This document shows, piece by piece, positions 40,946 through 49,450 of a stretch of 64,000 nucleotides of DNA. A program made the position numbers and the translations under genes. Under the pieces are notes generated by a model. The model was not told where the DNA came from, did not search any database, and saw only the letters and a list, made by a program, of their open reading frames with translations. Position 1 is the stretch's first letter, and each line of letters starts with the position of its first letter. The DNA lies in NCBI GenBank assembly GCA_045039925.1, contig CP108400.1, positions 2,108,001 to 2,172,000 on the forward strand. Direction: 5' to 3'. This stretch comes from Yinghuangia sp045039925. Its GTDB lineage: Bacteria; Actinomycetota; Actinomycetes; Streptomycetales; Streptomycetaceae.

Positions 40946-42339
40946 CGTGTGGTGTCCCTTCTGGGGGTGGGCGGACGGACGTTCCAGACGCCGTGGATCT
41001 CCTTGCCGCCCGCGACCGCGGACTGGGTCAAGTCGCCACCGCGTTCGCGGAGTCGGTTCCGCATGGTCGACATGGTGCCGCCGTCGGGGCACCACGAGGC
41101 GGAGGGAATCAGGGGCAGGGGGTCGCGGATGACGATGTGGATTTTGCCGTGGGTGGTGTACCCGGTGACCGAGACGGGCCGTTCGTACACCTCGCGCAAG
41201 GCCAGGGCCTGGCCTGCGTTGGTGACGATCGTGGTGATCAGTTGGCGGGCCAGTTCGCCGTTGCGTTCGCCGAGCGGTTCGACCCGCAGGTCGTCGGTGA
41301 TCTGGAGGTCGTGTTCGTTGCCCAGCTGCGCGACGATCCCTTTGAGGGTGAACTTGCGGTCCTGGGCGTCCCAGGAGTGTTCGTCGACCATCTCGGTCTG
41401 GACCAGGGTGATCCGCGGCGCGAGGTCCGCGGCGTCGATCTTGTACTCCGCGGGGATCTGGTCGTCGCGGGACAGGTTCCGGCTCAGCGCGCGGGCGCCG
41501 GTGAGGGCGTCGTGGAAGTCCGCGGCGAGGCGCCGGCGGGCGTCCGTCATGACCCAGAGCAACTCCTCACCGCTCATCCGCATGAAGCGGTCGTACTCGC
41601 GCGTCCTCATCCCGATCACCGACGCCAGCGCGCATGTCGCCCAGGCCAGCGGCACCATGTCGGGATGCCAGCGGTCCAGCAGCACCGAGGCACCGACCAG
41701 GCCGGCCAGTGCCGCGGTGGCGATGAGCCACAGGTACGCCCGTCCGACGATCAGGATCCGGGGCAGGCTCTGGTGCGCGGAGTAGTACGTGAGGTCGGTC
41801 AGGACCGCGATGATCCCCGAGTTGCCGTAGCAGATCGCCACCGCCAAGGCCGCGACCTTGACCCAGCCCGGGTCGCCGGGGCCGGTGAGGAACAGGACCG
41901 CGACCAGGTTGGCCGGGACGGCGAGGCCGCCGAGCGCTCCGGTGACGTTGAGCAGCGTCTTCCCGAACTGCCAGTCGTCCATCACGGCGAGCATGTGATG
42001 GGTCGGCGAGTACCGCGATCTCGGTGTCACGGTCGTCTTGCCTTGCAGGTGGAGCTCAAGCACCACCTGGATCGCCCCGAGGGACAGCAGGGCCCAGGCG
42101 AGGGGCCGCGTGTCGTCCGCGAAGACGAGCAGCACCGCCAGGACCACGAGCAGTGACCCCCGGGTCATGTAGGCGCGGATGCCGTCGTAGCGGTTGATGC
42201 GCTTCTCGGTCACCCTGCTCGCCCACAGGCTGGCCGGGGCCGGCGCGTGCAAGTCGTGGGCCAGCTGTGCCCATCGGCCGGGGGTTCGATCGAAGTCGGG
42301 CAACAAGTCCCCCAAGGCGTATCGCTCGTCTTCGGGCAT
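40942..42339 (-). CDS. Membrane histidine kinase-like protein
   Basis: A 465-residue protein. After about 50 cytoplasmic residues there are six or so hydrophobic segments (about 60-250), then a dimerisation helix RRRLAADFHDALTGARALSR with the likely phospho-His near 276, in a HisKA_3-like setting. The ATPase part is divergent: an N-box-like LITTIVTNAGQAL and a G2-like GGTMSTMRNRLRERGGDL, without a clear DxGxG. The second ATG of an ATGGCCATG pair, at 42339, is taken as start because AAGGGGG is then six bases upstream. It precedes the receiver-like gene with a 4-base overlap. A palindrome pair lies in its upstream region. Confidence 0.7.
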   Translation of the reverse strand: MPEDERYALGDLLPDFDRTPGRWAQLAHDLHAPAPASLWASRVTEKRINRYDGIRAYMTRGSLLVVLAVLLVFADDTRPLAWALLSLGAIQVVLELHLQGKTTVTPRSRYSPTHHMLAVMDDWQFGKTLLNVTGALGGLAVPANLVAVLFLTGPGDPGWVKVAALAVAICYGNSGIIAVLTDLTYYSAHQSLPRILIVGRAYLWLIATAALAGLVGASVLLDRWHPDMVPLAWATCALASVIGMRTREYDRFMRMSGEELLWVMTDARRRLAADFHDALTGARALSRNLSRDDQIPAEYKIDAADLAPRITLVQTEMVDEHSWDAQDRKFTLKGIVAQLGNEHDLQITDDLRVEPLGERNGELARQLITTIVTNAGQALALREVYERPVSVTGYTTHGKIHIVIRDPLPLIPSASWCPDGGTMSTMRNRLRERGGDLTQSAVAGGKEIHGVWNVRPPTPRRDTTR

Positions 42340-42411
42340 GGCCATCCCCCTTGCAGGCAAAGCGATTTCGCGCTGTCAGATGACGGCCAGTGTGCAGGTG
42401 CCGCGCGGTGT

Positions 42412-42441
42412 GGCTCGCAGTTTTTGCGAGCCCGGTACCGG
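42412..42441. promoter_or_regulatory. Palindromes in the divergent kinase/zinc-ribbon promoter
   Basis: GGCTCGCA-GTTTT-TGCGAGCC (42412-42432) is a perfect 8-bp-arm repeat and CCGGTACCGG (42432-42441) follows at once. A second copy of GCGAGCCCGGT occurs at 42475-42485. The three lie in the 219-bp gap between the kinase gene and the operon starting at 42559 and may be binding sites for its regulator. Confidence 0.4.
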
Positions 42442-42558
42442 AAATCCGGCTGACCTCGCGGTCTCCCAAATTTCGCGAGCCCGGTTTTGCACGCGCGCTA
42501 CCTCTTAATCGCCGCAAAGGCGTTCGGATCCGCAGCGAACAAGCGGAGAGGGGAAGCC

Positions 42559-42888
42559 GTGACCGACTCACGAACAGGCCGCAGCCAACAGAAGAGCCGC
42601 GACAACAGCGACCGCCGCGACAGCCGCGTCAAGCGCGACCGGCGCTCTCAGCAGCGGCCCCGCACCGGGCGCGGGGTCAAGCGGAACTGGCCGATCTGCC
42701 CCACGACGGGCAAGCAGCGTCTCGGCGAACGCAAGGACGCCAAACTGGCGTTGGCCGCCGCACGCGCCTCCCGGGCCCGTGCGGAACTGATGGGCCTCAC
42801 GTCCACGTGGGTCGTGGTCCGCGCGTACCGGTGCGAATGCGGCGGCTGGCACCTCACCTCGATGGCCGTCTACCGGGGTCCCCGATGA
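42559..42888 (+). CDS. Small zinc-ribbon-like protein
   Basis: A 109-residue basic protein. The N-terminal half is Arg/Ser/Gln-rich and disordered-looking. The C-terminal half matches a pattern seen in actinobacterial and phage proteins: ICPTTGKQRLGERKDAKLAL, then AYRCECGGWHLTSM, giving Cys/His positions for one metal. The GTG start follows GAGAGGGGA. It overlaps the lipoprotein gene by 4 bases, so the operon 42559-45636 starts here. Probable nucleic-acid or ribosome-associated role; inferred only. Confidence 0.65.
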   Translation: MTDSRTGRSQQKSRDNSDRRDSRVKRDRRSQQRPRTGRGVKRNWPICPTTGKQRLGERKDAKLALAAARASRARAELMGLTSTWVVVRAYRCECGGWHLTSMAVYRGPR

Positions 42889-44081
42889 AGGCCGGCGGAG
42901 TCGGGCCGGGGCCTGCCCGGACCGGTCGGCGCGCGGTCGGCTGGACGCTGTCGCTCACCTTGGTCCTGACGGCGGCCGGCACCCTCACCGGGTGCCGGCC
43001 GCCGGCCGACCCGGCGGTGCCGCTGACCATCGCGGCCACCGCCACTGTCGCCGAACCCACGCCGTGGGCGCCGACGTTGGCGGACCTGGCGGTCAGTCAC
43101 GCGATGCGCGCGAAGGCACCGGGCGACGGCACGGTATCCGTGGTCGTGGCCACCAATCCCGAAGTGAAGCGCGTCGACCTCACACCGATGCGTGACAAGC
43201 ACGAGGTCGAGCAGGACCGCGCCCTGCGGCGCGACAAGGCCCGCAAGCGGGTTGCCGAGCTGGAGTCGACGCTGTCGGCCGCGGCACCGGTCGCGGACGG
43301 CCTGGACCTGCTGAGCACGTACCGCCGCGCGGTGCAGGTCACCGGGGAGGGCGGGCGGATCATCCTGGTGTCGTCCGGGGTCCAGACCGCGGACCCGCTC
43401 GACCTCCGGGTCGTCGGCTGGGAGTTCGACCCGACCGCGGTGGCCGCCGACCTTGCCGGACGCGGGCTCGTTCCCGACGCGCGGGGCCGCACTGTGGAGT
43501 TCCTGGGGCTCGGCATCGCGTACGGCACGCAACCCGGCCTGCCCCTGCCGCACGCCCACCGCGTCATTGCGCTGTGGCAGGCCGTGTGCACGGCCTCGGG
43601 GGCCGCCTCGTGCGTCGTGCACGACGACGATGTGCCGCTGTTGCCGTCCGCGTCCGCCCGCCCGGTGCCGGTGGTCCCCGTCCAGGCTCCGGCCACCGAA
43701 TGCCGGGGCCGGTTCCTGGTACCCGCCGAGATCGCGTTCGCACCGGACGACGACGCCCTGCGCGACGGCGCGGACGAGTATCTGCGGCCGATCGCCGACG
43801 AGCTGCGCCGCTGCCCGGCCGACCGCCTGGTGCGGATCACCGGGCACACGGCACGCGACGGGAACGCGCCGAGCGGGTTCGCGCTGTCCGAGCGGAGAGC
43901 GCACGCCGTCCACGCACGCCTCGTCGAACTGGGAGCCCCGCCCGGCATTTTCGGCACGGTCGAGGGCGTCGGTTCGACCCGGCCCGTACTCGACAACATG
44001 CCCGGCGGGGTCTTCTCCGAGGAACTGGCCCGCAAGAACCGCCGGGTCGAGATCGACATCACCGTCAGAACCGCGACATGA
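42885..44081 (+). CDS. Lipoprotein with C-terminal OmpA-like domain
   Basis: A 398-residue exported protein. The N-terminus is a lipoprotein signal with lipobox LTGC (Cys near residue 37). Residues about 60-240 form a domain with VSVVVATNPEVKRVDL and GGRIILVSSGVQTADPLDLR, perhaps von Willebrand A-like. The last ~120 residues are OmpA/MotB-like: FLVPAEIAFAPDDDALRDGA, then VRITGHTARDG, ALSERRAHAVHARLVELGAP and the terminal KNRRVEIDI. OmpA domains bind diaminopimelate peptidoglycan, so the protein should bridge membrane and wall. It overlaps both neighbouring genes by 4 bases. Confidence 0.8.
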   Translation: MKAGGVGPGPARTGRRAVGWTLSLTLVLTAAGTLTGCRPPADPAVPLTIAATATVAEPTPWAPTLADLAVSHAMRAKAPGDGTVSVVVATNPEVKRVDLTPMRDKHEVEQDRALRRDKARKRVAELESTLSAAAPVADGLDLLSTYRRAVQVTGEGGRIILVSSGVQTADPLDLRVVGWEFDPTAVAADLAGRGLVPDARGRTVEFLGLGIAYGTQPGLPLPHAHRVIALWQAVCTASGAASCVVHDDDVPLLPSASARPVPVVPVQAPATECRGRFLVPAEIAFAPDDDALRDGADEYLRPIADELRRCPADRLVRITGHTARDGNAPSGFALSERRAHAVHARLVELGAPPGIFGTVEGVGSTRPVLDNMPGGVFSEELARKNRRVEIDITVRTAT

Positions 44082-45394
44082 GAGGTGCCCCGGTCACCAT
44101 GACCATCGAACTCACTCCACCCACAGCCACGTTCGACCACTCACGGCACCGCGGGATCCCGCCGGCGCACACCCTCGGCTCGCTCCTCGGTCTGGGCCCG
44201 ATGCCCTTCACCAAGGTGCTTCGGTGCCACGAACTGGTCCGCGAGGCCCGGGCGATCGTGCCCCCGCGCCCGACCGGCGACCTGACCAACGCCGAGGACA
44301 GCCTGCGGCGGTCCGCGGAAAGCCGCGCCGAGGAATGGGCGCACCGCGAGATGGCGAAGACGGTGGAACGGACCGTCTCGGCGCTGACCGCCCTGCGCGC
44401 CGAGGCGCACGTCCTCGGCCAACGCCTGGCCGATCTGAACGACCGTCACTACGTCGGCCCGCACGGCGAGTCCTGCACCGCCGCGGAAGCCCGCTCACTG
44501 CACGACGAATCCGTCACCGCGGTGCAAGCCGACGAGCAGGTCGGCGCCCGGAACCACCGGCGGGTGCCGCCGGGGACGAAGAAGCTCATGACCAAGCTGC
44601 TCGGCCTCGACCTGGTCGTCCTGACCTTCCTGATGGCGAAGTTCCTCAACGTCGACCTCCAGGGCTTCTGGCTGTCCTCGGACGGGATCATCAAGGCCGT
44701 CACCGCCCTGGTGTTCGCCGTCCTCGGCACGGTCGGCGTCGCATCCGCGATGAAGATGTTCGGCGTTCGGCACCGCGTCCACCGCGGCCCGCACGGCTGG
44801 TGGGACTTCGGCAACGGCAGCCGGGGCGCACTGACGGTGGAACTCGCCCTGTGCGGCGGCGTCGCCGTGGCCCTGAGCACCGCGGTGTCCTGGCGGTTCG
44901 TCATGGACGGACGCGGCGGCAACCCGGTCCTCACCACCCTCATGGCCGTGCTCTTCGGTCTCGTGATGACGGGCGCGGCGGTGCTCGCCTACCTGTCGGA
45001 GTTCGCGGACGGGTCGCTCCGCACCGAAGCGCTCGACGTCCTCGCTCCGCAACTGCACGGGAGCAAGGGCTCCGAGATCGCGCTGCGCGGCAAGCAGCAG
45101 GTCCTGCACGGGCAGATGGTGCGCCTGAACGAGCAACTGGCCCGCGAAGGCCAGCGCATCCGCACCGGCGCGATGCGCAAGGTCCTCGGCAGCACCGCCG
45201 ACAGGGCCATCCGGTACGCCCGTTCCCACCATCAGCAGGCCGGCCCGGGCGGCGCCCTCCCCGCCCCGCGCCTGGACCTGGGCGGCCTGGACCTCGCGCT
45301 GCGCCAGGCGTCCGCGTGGACGGCTCCGAACGGCACGACGCCGAACGGCACGATGCCGACGCTGTACACGGCGGTAGCGGCGGTGAGCGCATGA
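44078..45394 (+). CDS. Four-helix membrane protein of unknown function
   Basis: A 438-residue protein: a cytoplasmic N-terminal helical region (about 30-160, rich in Glu, Arg, Ala: RSAESRAEEWAHREMAKTVE), four hydrophobic helices at about 170-310, and a C-terminal helical tail with low-complexity end (NGTTPNGTMPTLYT). I know no family. ATG 44078 overlaps the previous stop by 4 bases; an ATG at 44099 with AGAGGTG upstream is an alternative. Its partner is presumably the OmpA-domain lipoprotein encoded just upstream. Confidence 0.7.
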   Translation: MRGAPVTMTIELTPPTATFDHSRHRGIPPAHTLGSLLGLGPMPFTKVLRCHELVREARAIVPPRPTGDLTNAEDSLRRSAESRAEEWAHREMAKTVERTVSALTALRAEAHVLGQRLADLNDRHYVGPHGESCTAAEARSLHDESVTAVQADEQVGARNHRRVPPGTKKLMTKLLGLDLVVLTFLMAKFLNVDLQGFWLSSDGIIKAVTALVFAVLGTVGVASAMKMFGVRHRVHRGPHGWWDFGNGSRGALTVELALCGGVAVALSTAVSWRFVMDGRGGNPVLTTLMAVLFGLVMTGAAVLAYLSEFADGSLRTEALDVLAPQLHGSKGSEIALRGKQQVLHGQMVRLNEQLAREGQRIRTGAMRKVLGSTADRAIRYARSHHQQAGPGGALPAPRLDLGGLDLALRQASAWTAPNGTTPNGTMPTLYTAVAAVSA

Positions 45395-45636
45395 GCGCCC
45401 GGGGCCGACTCGGCCGTGCCGTCAACATGGGCCACGCCGCGTGGGCGATCTTCGCCGCGGCGCAGGCTCCGCCGCCCGGCAACCTCCCGACCGCCCTGCA
45501 GAAGCAGTACGCGGAGTACAGCGAGGTCCGTCAGGAACAACTCCGACGCGACGCCAAGCGGCTGACGACGAAGTCCCGGCAGCCGCAAACGTCCTTGAAC
45601 CGCCGCGACGCACGTGCCCTGCGCGGGCGCACGTGA
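45391..45636 (+). CDS. Small basic protein
   Basis: An 81-residue protein that overlaps the membrane-protein gene by 4 bases. It has an Ala-rich helix (GHAAWAIFAAAQAPP), then a charged segment QKQYAEYSEVRQEQLRRDAK and a basic end. No family recognised. It closes the four-gene operon. Confidence 0.6.
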   Translation: MSARGRLGRAVNMGHAAWAIFAAAQAPPPGNLPTALQKQYAEYSEVRQEQLRRDAKRLTTKSRQPQTSLNRRDARALRGRT

Positions 45637-45666
45637 GACGTTGCGGAGACGTCGTATGCTCCCTTG

Positions 45667-46443
45667 ATGGCCAGGCGCGGACTGAAGGATCTCGGCGGAT
45701 TCGGGCAGGCATGCATCGTGCTGGTGCTGTGCCTGGCCGGTGTGGCGGTGGGCCTGGTGGTCTGGGGCAACGACGACGGCGGGGGCACCGGATCCGCGTC
45801 CGAGTCCTCCGCGGCGGCGCCCGACGGGGGTTCGGCTGCGGGAGGTTCGTCGGCCGGGAGTTCGGGGGCTCCGGTCCCCGAGCCGACGGTCACCGAGGGG
45901 CTGGAACTGCCGGTCGAGGTCACCGCGCCGCAGCCGGGGTACTTCAACGGCGACGACGCGAAGCTGAAGGCGGCGCTGCCGCCCGCCCCCGGTTCGGAGG
46001 CCACGGTGACCGAGAAGGTGCTGCACGAACTGCAGGAGGACACCCTGCGGTTGGCGGGGGTCCCGGGCCGGATGACGGCGTCGTGCAACGGCGGCCAGGT
46101 CCCGAACAAGGCCGGGGAGAGCACCGGGTGCACGGTCGTGTACGAGGGTGTCGAGGTGACCTGGGCCGTCGTGATCCAGAGCGTGGGCTTCGGCTCGGTC
46201 TCCTACCGGACGTACCAGCCGGAGACGGGGGTCCTGGTGGACACCGGTGTCTACGGTGCGTTCTGGGAGATGTACGGCGACAAGTCCGACACGCTTCGGT
46301 GCGACGTGATCCCGCGCGTCTCCGTCGTGAAGCTCGACCGCTACTCCGGGTTCGAGTGCCAGTACCTCGACCGTACGAGGACTACGGCGCGCTGGGTGAA
46401 CGTCCCGGTCATCCAGCGTGAGTTGGGCGTGCGGTTCTCGTGA
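45667..46443 (+). CDS. Membrane-anchored protein with large external domain
   Basis: A 258-residue protein with a single N-terminal hydrophobic helix (CIVLVLCLAGVAVGLVVWG), a Ser/Gly/Ala linker and an external domain of about 170 residues with Cys at SCNGGQ, GCTVVY, RCDVI and ECQYL, probably two disulphides. I do not know the family. There is no ribosome site; TATGCT at 45655-45660 lies six bases before the ATG, as in leaderless streptomycete messages. It is thus probably an independent unit, not part of the preceding operon. Confidence 0.65.
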   Translation: MARRGLKDLGGFGQACIVLVLCLAGVAVGLVVWGNDDGGGTGSASESSAAAPDGGSAAGGSSAGSSGAPVPEPTVTEGLELPVEVTAPQPGYFNGDDAKLKAALPPAPGSEATVTEKVLHELQEDTLRLAGVPGRMTASCNGGQVPNKAGESTGCTVVYEGVEVTWAVVIQSVGFGSVSYRTYQPETGVLVDTGVYGAFWEMYGDKSDTLRCDVIPRVSVVKLDRYSGFECQYLDRTRTTARWVNVPVIQRELGVRFS

Positions 46444-46465
46444 GCCCGGGCCGGGCCGGCCGTGG

Positions 46466-47248
46466 TCAGCGGCCGGTCCACTCGGGGGTGCGCTTCTCCA
46501 GGAACGCCGTCAGGCCCTCCTTCGCGTCCTCCGAGGCGACGACGGTGCGGAAGCCCTCCTCGGTGACCCGCCACCCGAGTTCGTCGTCGGCCGCCGTCAC
46601 CTGCTCGACGGCCTGGAGGACGTGGGACACCGCGGTCGGGGAGTTCAGGCAGACGCGCTCGGCCAGTTCGAGCGCGCCTTCGAGGGCGTGCCCCGGCTCG
46701 GTGAGGCGGTTGACGACGCCGAGTCCGTACATACGGGCCGCGTCGGTCGGGTCGCCGGTGACGAGCAGTTCGCGCGCGACGTTGAGCGGCAGCGTACGCG
46801 GCGCGCGGAAGATGGCGCCGCAGTTGGCGAGCAGGCCGCGTCGCACCTCGGGGAGGCCGAAGGTGGCCTCGCGCGAGGCCACCACCAAGTCGCACGCGAG
46901 CACGATCTCGAAGCCGCCGCCCAGCGCGAAGCCCTCGACCGCCGCGATGAGGGGCTTCGTACGCGGGCGGCGGATCATGCCGTACGAGCCGCCGCGCTCG
47001 GTCTTGGGCGCATAACCGGCGGACAGGTCGGTGCCGGCCGAGAAGACGGTGGGCGTCCCCGTGATGACGCCGCACCACAGGTCCGGGTCGCCTTCGAGGA
47101 GGTCGAGGCCCTTCTCGATGCCGTCGCTGATGTCCTGGTCGACGGCGTTGCGCTTGTGCTCGCGGCGCAGCGCGATGACGAGCACGCGGCCATGGCGTTC
47201 GAGGACGACGGTGGGTGTGCTCGGGGAGCTCGTGTTCGACCCGGACAT
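46466..47248 (-). CDS. Enoyl-CoA hydratase/isomerase family protein
   Basis: A 260-residue crotonase-fold protein. The oxyanion-hole regions are RREHKRNAVDQDI and VEGFALGGGFEIVLACDLVV; VFSAGTDLSAGY and FGLPEVRRGLLANCGAIFRA follow the usual order, with the catalytic Glu of the LPEV region present. It should act on an acyl-CoA; the specific substrate is unclear. GAGAGG precedes the ATG. It stands alone. Confidence 0.88.
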   Translation of the reverse strand: MSGSNTSSPSTPTVVLERHGRVLVIALRREHKRNAVDQDISDGIEKGLDLLEGDPDLWCGVITGTPTVFSAGTDLSAGYAPKTERGGSYGMIRRPRTKPLIAAVEGFALGGGFEIVLACDLVVASREATFGLPEVRRGLLANCGAIFRAPRTLPLNVARELLVTGDPTDAARMYGLGVVNRLTEPGHALEGALELAERVCLNSPTAVSHVLQAVEQVTAADDELGWRVTEEGFRTVVASEDAKEGLTAFLEKRTPEWTGR

Positions 47249-47380
47249 CCGCGTACCGCCTCTCGCCGTGACTCATTGACCATGTCAACTTACTCGGTAC
47301 GCCGTGCCGAGTGGCGTGCGGCAGGCCGGGGAGCCCTCGCCTTGGGCAGTCCGGCGGTCCCGCGGTCCCGCGGCCCTGGG

Positions 47381-47815
47381 TCAGTCCGGGAAGTCCGCCT
47401 GCGCGAAGTGGTACGTCCGGTGCGCGCGGTGGCCGTTGATCAGGCTGCGCGAGTCGAGGCGCAGGGTCAGCGCGCCGGGACCGACCGTGCCGTCGTACAG
47501 GACCGTGCCGGAGGAGCTGGTGACCGCGAAGGAGATTGCGTTGCCGTCCAGTTCGTAGACCCCCTGGCTGCACAGCTTGTTCTCGGGGCCGAACCAGCGG
47601 GCCACCTGGTGGACGGTTCCGGAGCTGGTGACGCTGGTGACGCGGTCGGACGCGGTGAATCTCAGATAGCCGTAGAAGACGTCGCCGTTGGGCTCCTGGG
47701 ACTCCTTGTCGTCGACGTACAGCCCACCGGTCAGCGGATGCAGCGCCTCGCCGGAGACCGAGGACGCCTTGGGGTCGTACGTGTGCCGCTCGTCGAACTC
47801 GCCCTTTTCGCCCAA
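47381..47815 (-). CDS. Hypothetical protein
   Basis: A 144-residue protein. The frame has no ATG/GTG near its start, but TTG 47815 lies six bases after a good GGGAGG and is chosen. The sequence LGEKGEFDERHTYDPKASSV, then YVDDKESQEPNGDVFYGYLR, VARWFGPENKLCSQGVYELD suggests a small globular beta-rich protein. It has no signal peptide. Family unknown. Confidence 0.55.
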   Translation of the reverse strand: MGEKGEFDERHTYDPKASSVSGEALHPLTGGLYVDDKESQEPNGDVFYGYLRFTASDRVTSVTSSGTVHQVARWFGPENKLCSQGVYELDGNAISFAVTSSSGTVLYDGTVGPGALTLRLDSRSLINGHRAHRTYHFAQADFPD

Positions 47816-47987
47816 CAGTTGCCTCCCGCACGGTGGACCGGTTGCGCGACACCCTGGTCGGCGCCGCCGGGCCCAGTGTCTCGCGAGGCGAGGTCTGCGG
47901 TGGGCGTGCGGCTCGTGTGCCGCGGCCGCGGCAGAGGGGTGCGGCGGACATGCGGCGGACATGCGGCAGAGTGCGGCGGACGTGCGG

Positions 47988-49274
47988 CTACGGGATCGGG
48001 CCGACCGACGGGCCGCGCGAACCGGCGATGCGGCCGGGCGGGGGGCCGTACCCCTCGATCACCGCGTGCCAGGGGCTCTGGAACGTCGGCAGGGTCGAGC
48101 CGACCGCCCACGCCGACGGCATGGCCGGGTCGGCGCCGGGCACGGCGGCCACCGAGAACAGCGAGGCGCCGCGCGCGTCCGGGTCGTCGGCCGCGGGCAC
48201 CTGGGTCCAGGACGTACCGTCCCAGCGGAGCAGGACGGCGGGCGTCGCCTCGTCGGGCTGGGAGCCCACCGCCCACACGACACCGCTGGTCGGGTCGGCG
48301 GACGCAGCGTGCAGGTTGGCGTCGATCGCGGGGGTGGCCGCCTCGGACCAGGAGGTGCCGTCCCAGTGGTACGCGACCGGGCGCGACTCGCCGCCGGCGG
48401 CGCTCGTACCGCCGACCGCCCAGACGTCGTCGGGGGCCAGCACGGTGACGCCTTCGAGGCTGTGCGCCCGCTCCGGGTCGTACGGCACCTCGACGATGCG
48501 CCACGCCTTGCCGTCCCAGTGCTCGACGAGCGGGCGGCCCACGCCGTCGGTGTACGCGACGCCCACCGCCCACGCGCCGCCGGCCCCGTCGGCCGCCGCC
48601 GCGAACAGGATCGCGTTGCCGCCCGGGTCGGGAGTGGCCGCGGCGGTCCACTTCGTGCCGTCCCAGTGGTACGCGAGGGGGTGCGGGTTGGCGATCCGGT
48701 CCTGCGCGAGCGCGCCCACGGTCCACACGTCGGCGGGGCCGATGGCGGCGGTGCCGAACGGGTACGCCGAGATGTTGTACGGCTGCTCCGGCATGGGCGT
48801 CTCGCGCCAGGCCTTGCCGTCGAAGTGCACGGCGAGCGCGCGGTCGTTGAAGGCGGCGGCGTCGTTGCGGTGGCCGATCGCCCAGACGTCGTCGGGCGCG
48901 AGCGGGGCCACGGTGCCGAACTGGCCCTTGCCGGTGGCCACGGGGACGACGAGGTCGTGCCACATGGTGCCGTCGAAGTGCTGTACGAGTGGCGGCCCGT
49001 CGGCGTTCTCGCCGCGGTAGCCGACGGCCCAGACGTCGCGCGGGCCGAGGGCGGCGACGGCGCGCAGCTCCTGGTTGTCGCTCGGGGTGCCGAGGGGCCA
49101 GGTGTGCCAGGCGGGGTCGTCGGCGTGCGGCTCCTGGTGCGGGTCGGCGTGCGCGTCGGCGGTCGGGGCGGGGGCGGCCAGCGCCAACGAGACCAAGGCT
49201 GTGGCCAGGACCGCCCTGCCGCGCGGGCGCGCCGTCCGCGCCGTTCGCCCTGTGGTCCGCAACCGCGTGCGCAT
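47988..49274 (-). CDS. Secreted beta-propeller protein with WDG repeats
   Basis: A 428-residue exported protein. The signal peptide covers about residues 1-42 (Arg-rich start, then AVLATALVSLALAAPAPTAD). The body has seven or so repeats, each combining DVWAVG-type and HWDGTxW-type strands (PRDVWAVGYRGEN, VQHFDGTMWHDL, AYHWDGTKWTAAA, EHWDGKAWRIVE, YHWDGTSWSEAA, LRWDGTSWTQVP). That is a beta-propeller pattern; ligand unknown. Upstream (49275-49766) lies the 14-bp palindrome array. Confidence 0.78.
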   Translation of the reverse strand: MRTRLRTTGRTARTARPRGRAVLATALVSLALAAPAPTADAHADPHQEPHADDPAWHTWPLGTPSDNQELRAVAALGPRDVWAVGYRGENADGPPLVQHFDGTMWHDLVVPVATGKGQFGTVAPLAPDDVWAIGHRNDAAAFNDRALAVHFDGKAWRETPMPEQPYNISAYPFGTAAIGPADVWTVGALAQDRIANPHPLAYHWDGTKWTAAATPDPGGNAILFAAAADGAGGAWAVGVAYTDGVGRPLVEHWDGKAWRIVEVPYDPERAHSLEGVTVLAPDDVWAVGGTSAAGGESRPVAYHWDGTSWSEAATPAIDANLHAASADPTSGVVWAVGSQPDEATPAVLLRWDGTSWTQVPAADDPDARGASLFSVAAVPGADPAMPSAWAVGSTLPTFQSPWHAVIEGYGPPPGRIAGSRGPSVGPIP

Positions 49275-49450
49275 GCCGCTCCTCCCGTGGTGGAGCCGCC
49301 GACGCTACAAGACGGCCAACCTTACGGTGGGCCGGTCGGACGCTCCCTCCGCGGACCGGGCCGGAAAGTTCATCCGTCCAGCGCAATCAATATGACGGAC
49401 GGTTCACACACAGCCGCGGACGGGCGGGGGTTGGGGTGCCTGACGTTAGT

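Noticed and set aside
46341..47951. Minus-strand frame of over 500 codons overlapping the crotonase gene
   Set aside because: Arg/Gly/Ala-rich out-of-phase translation of the crotonase gene and its neighbours.
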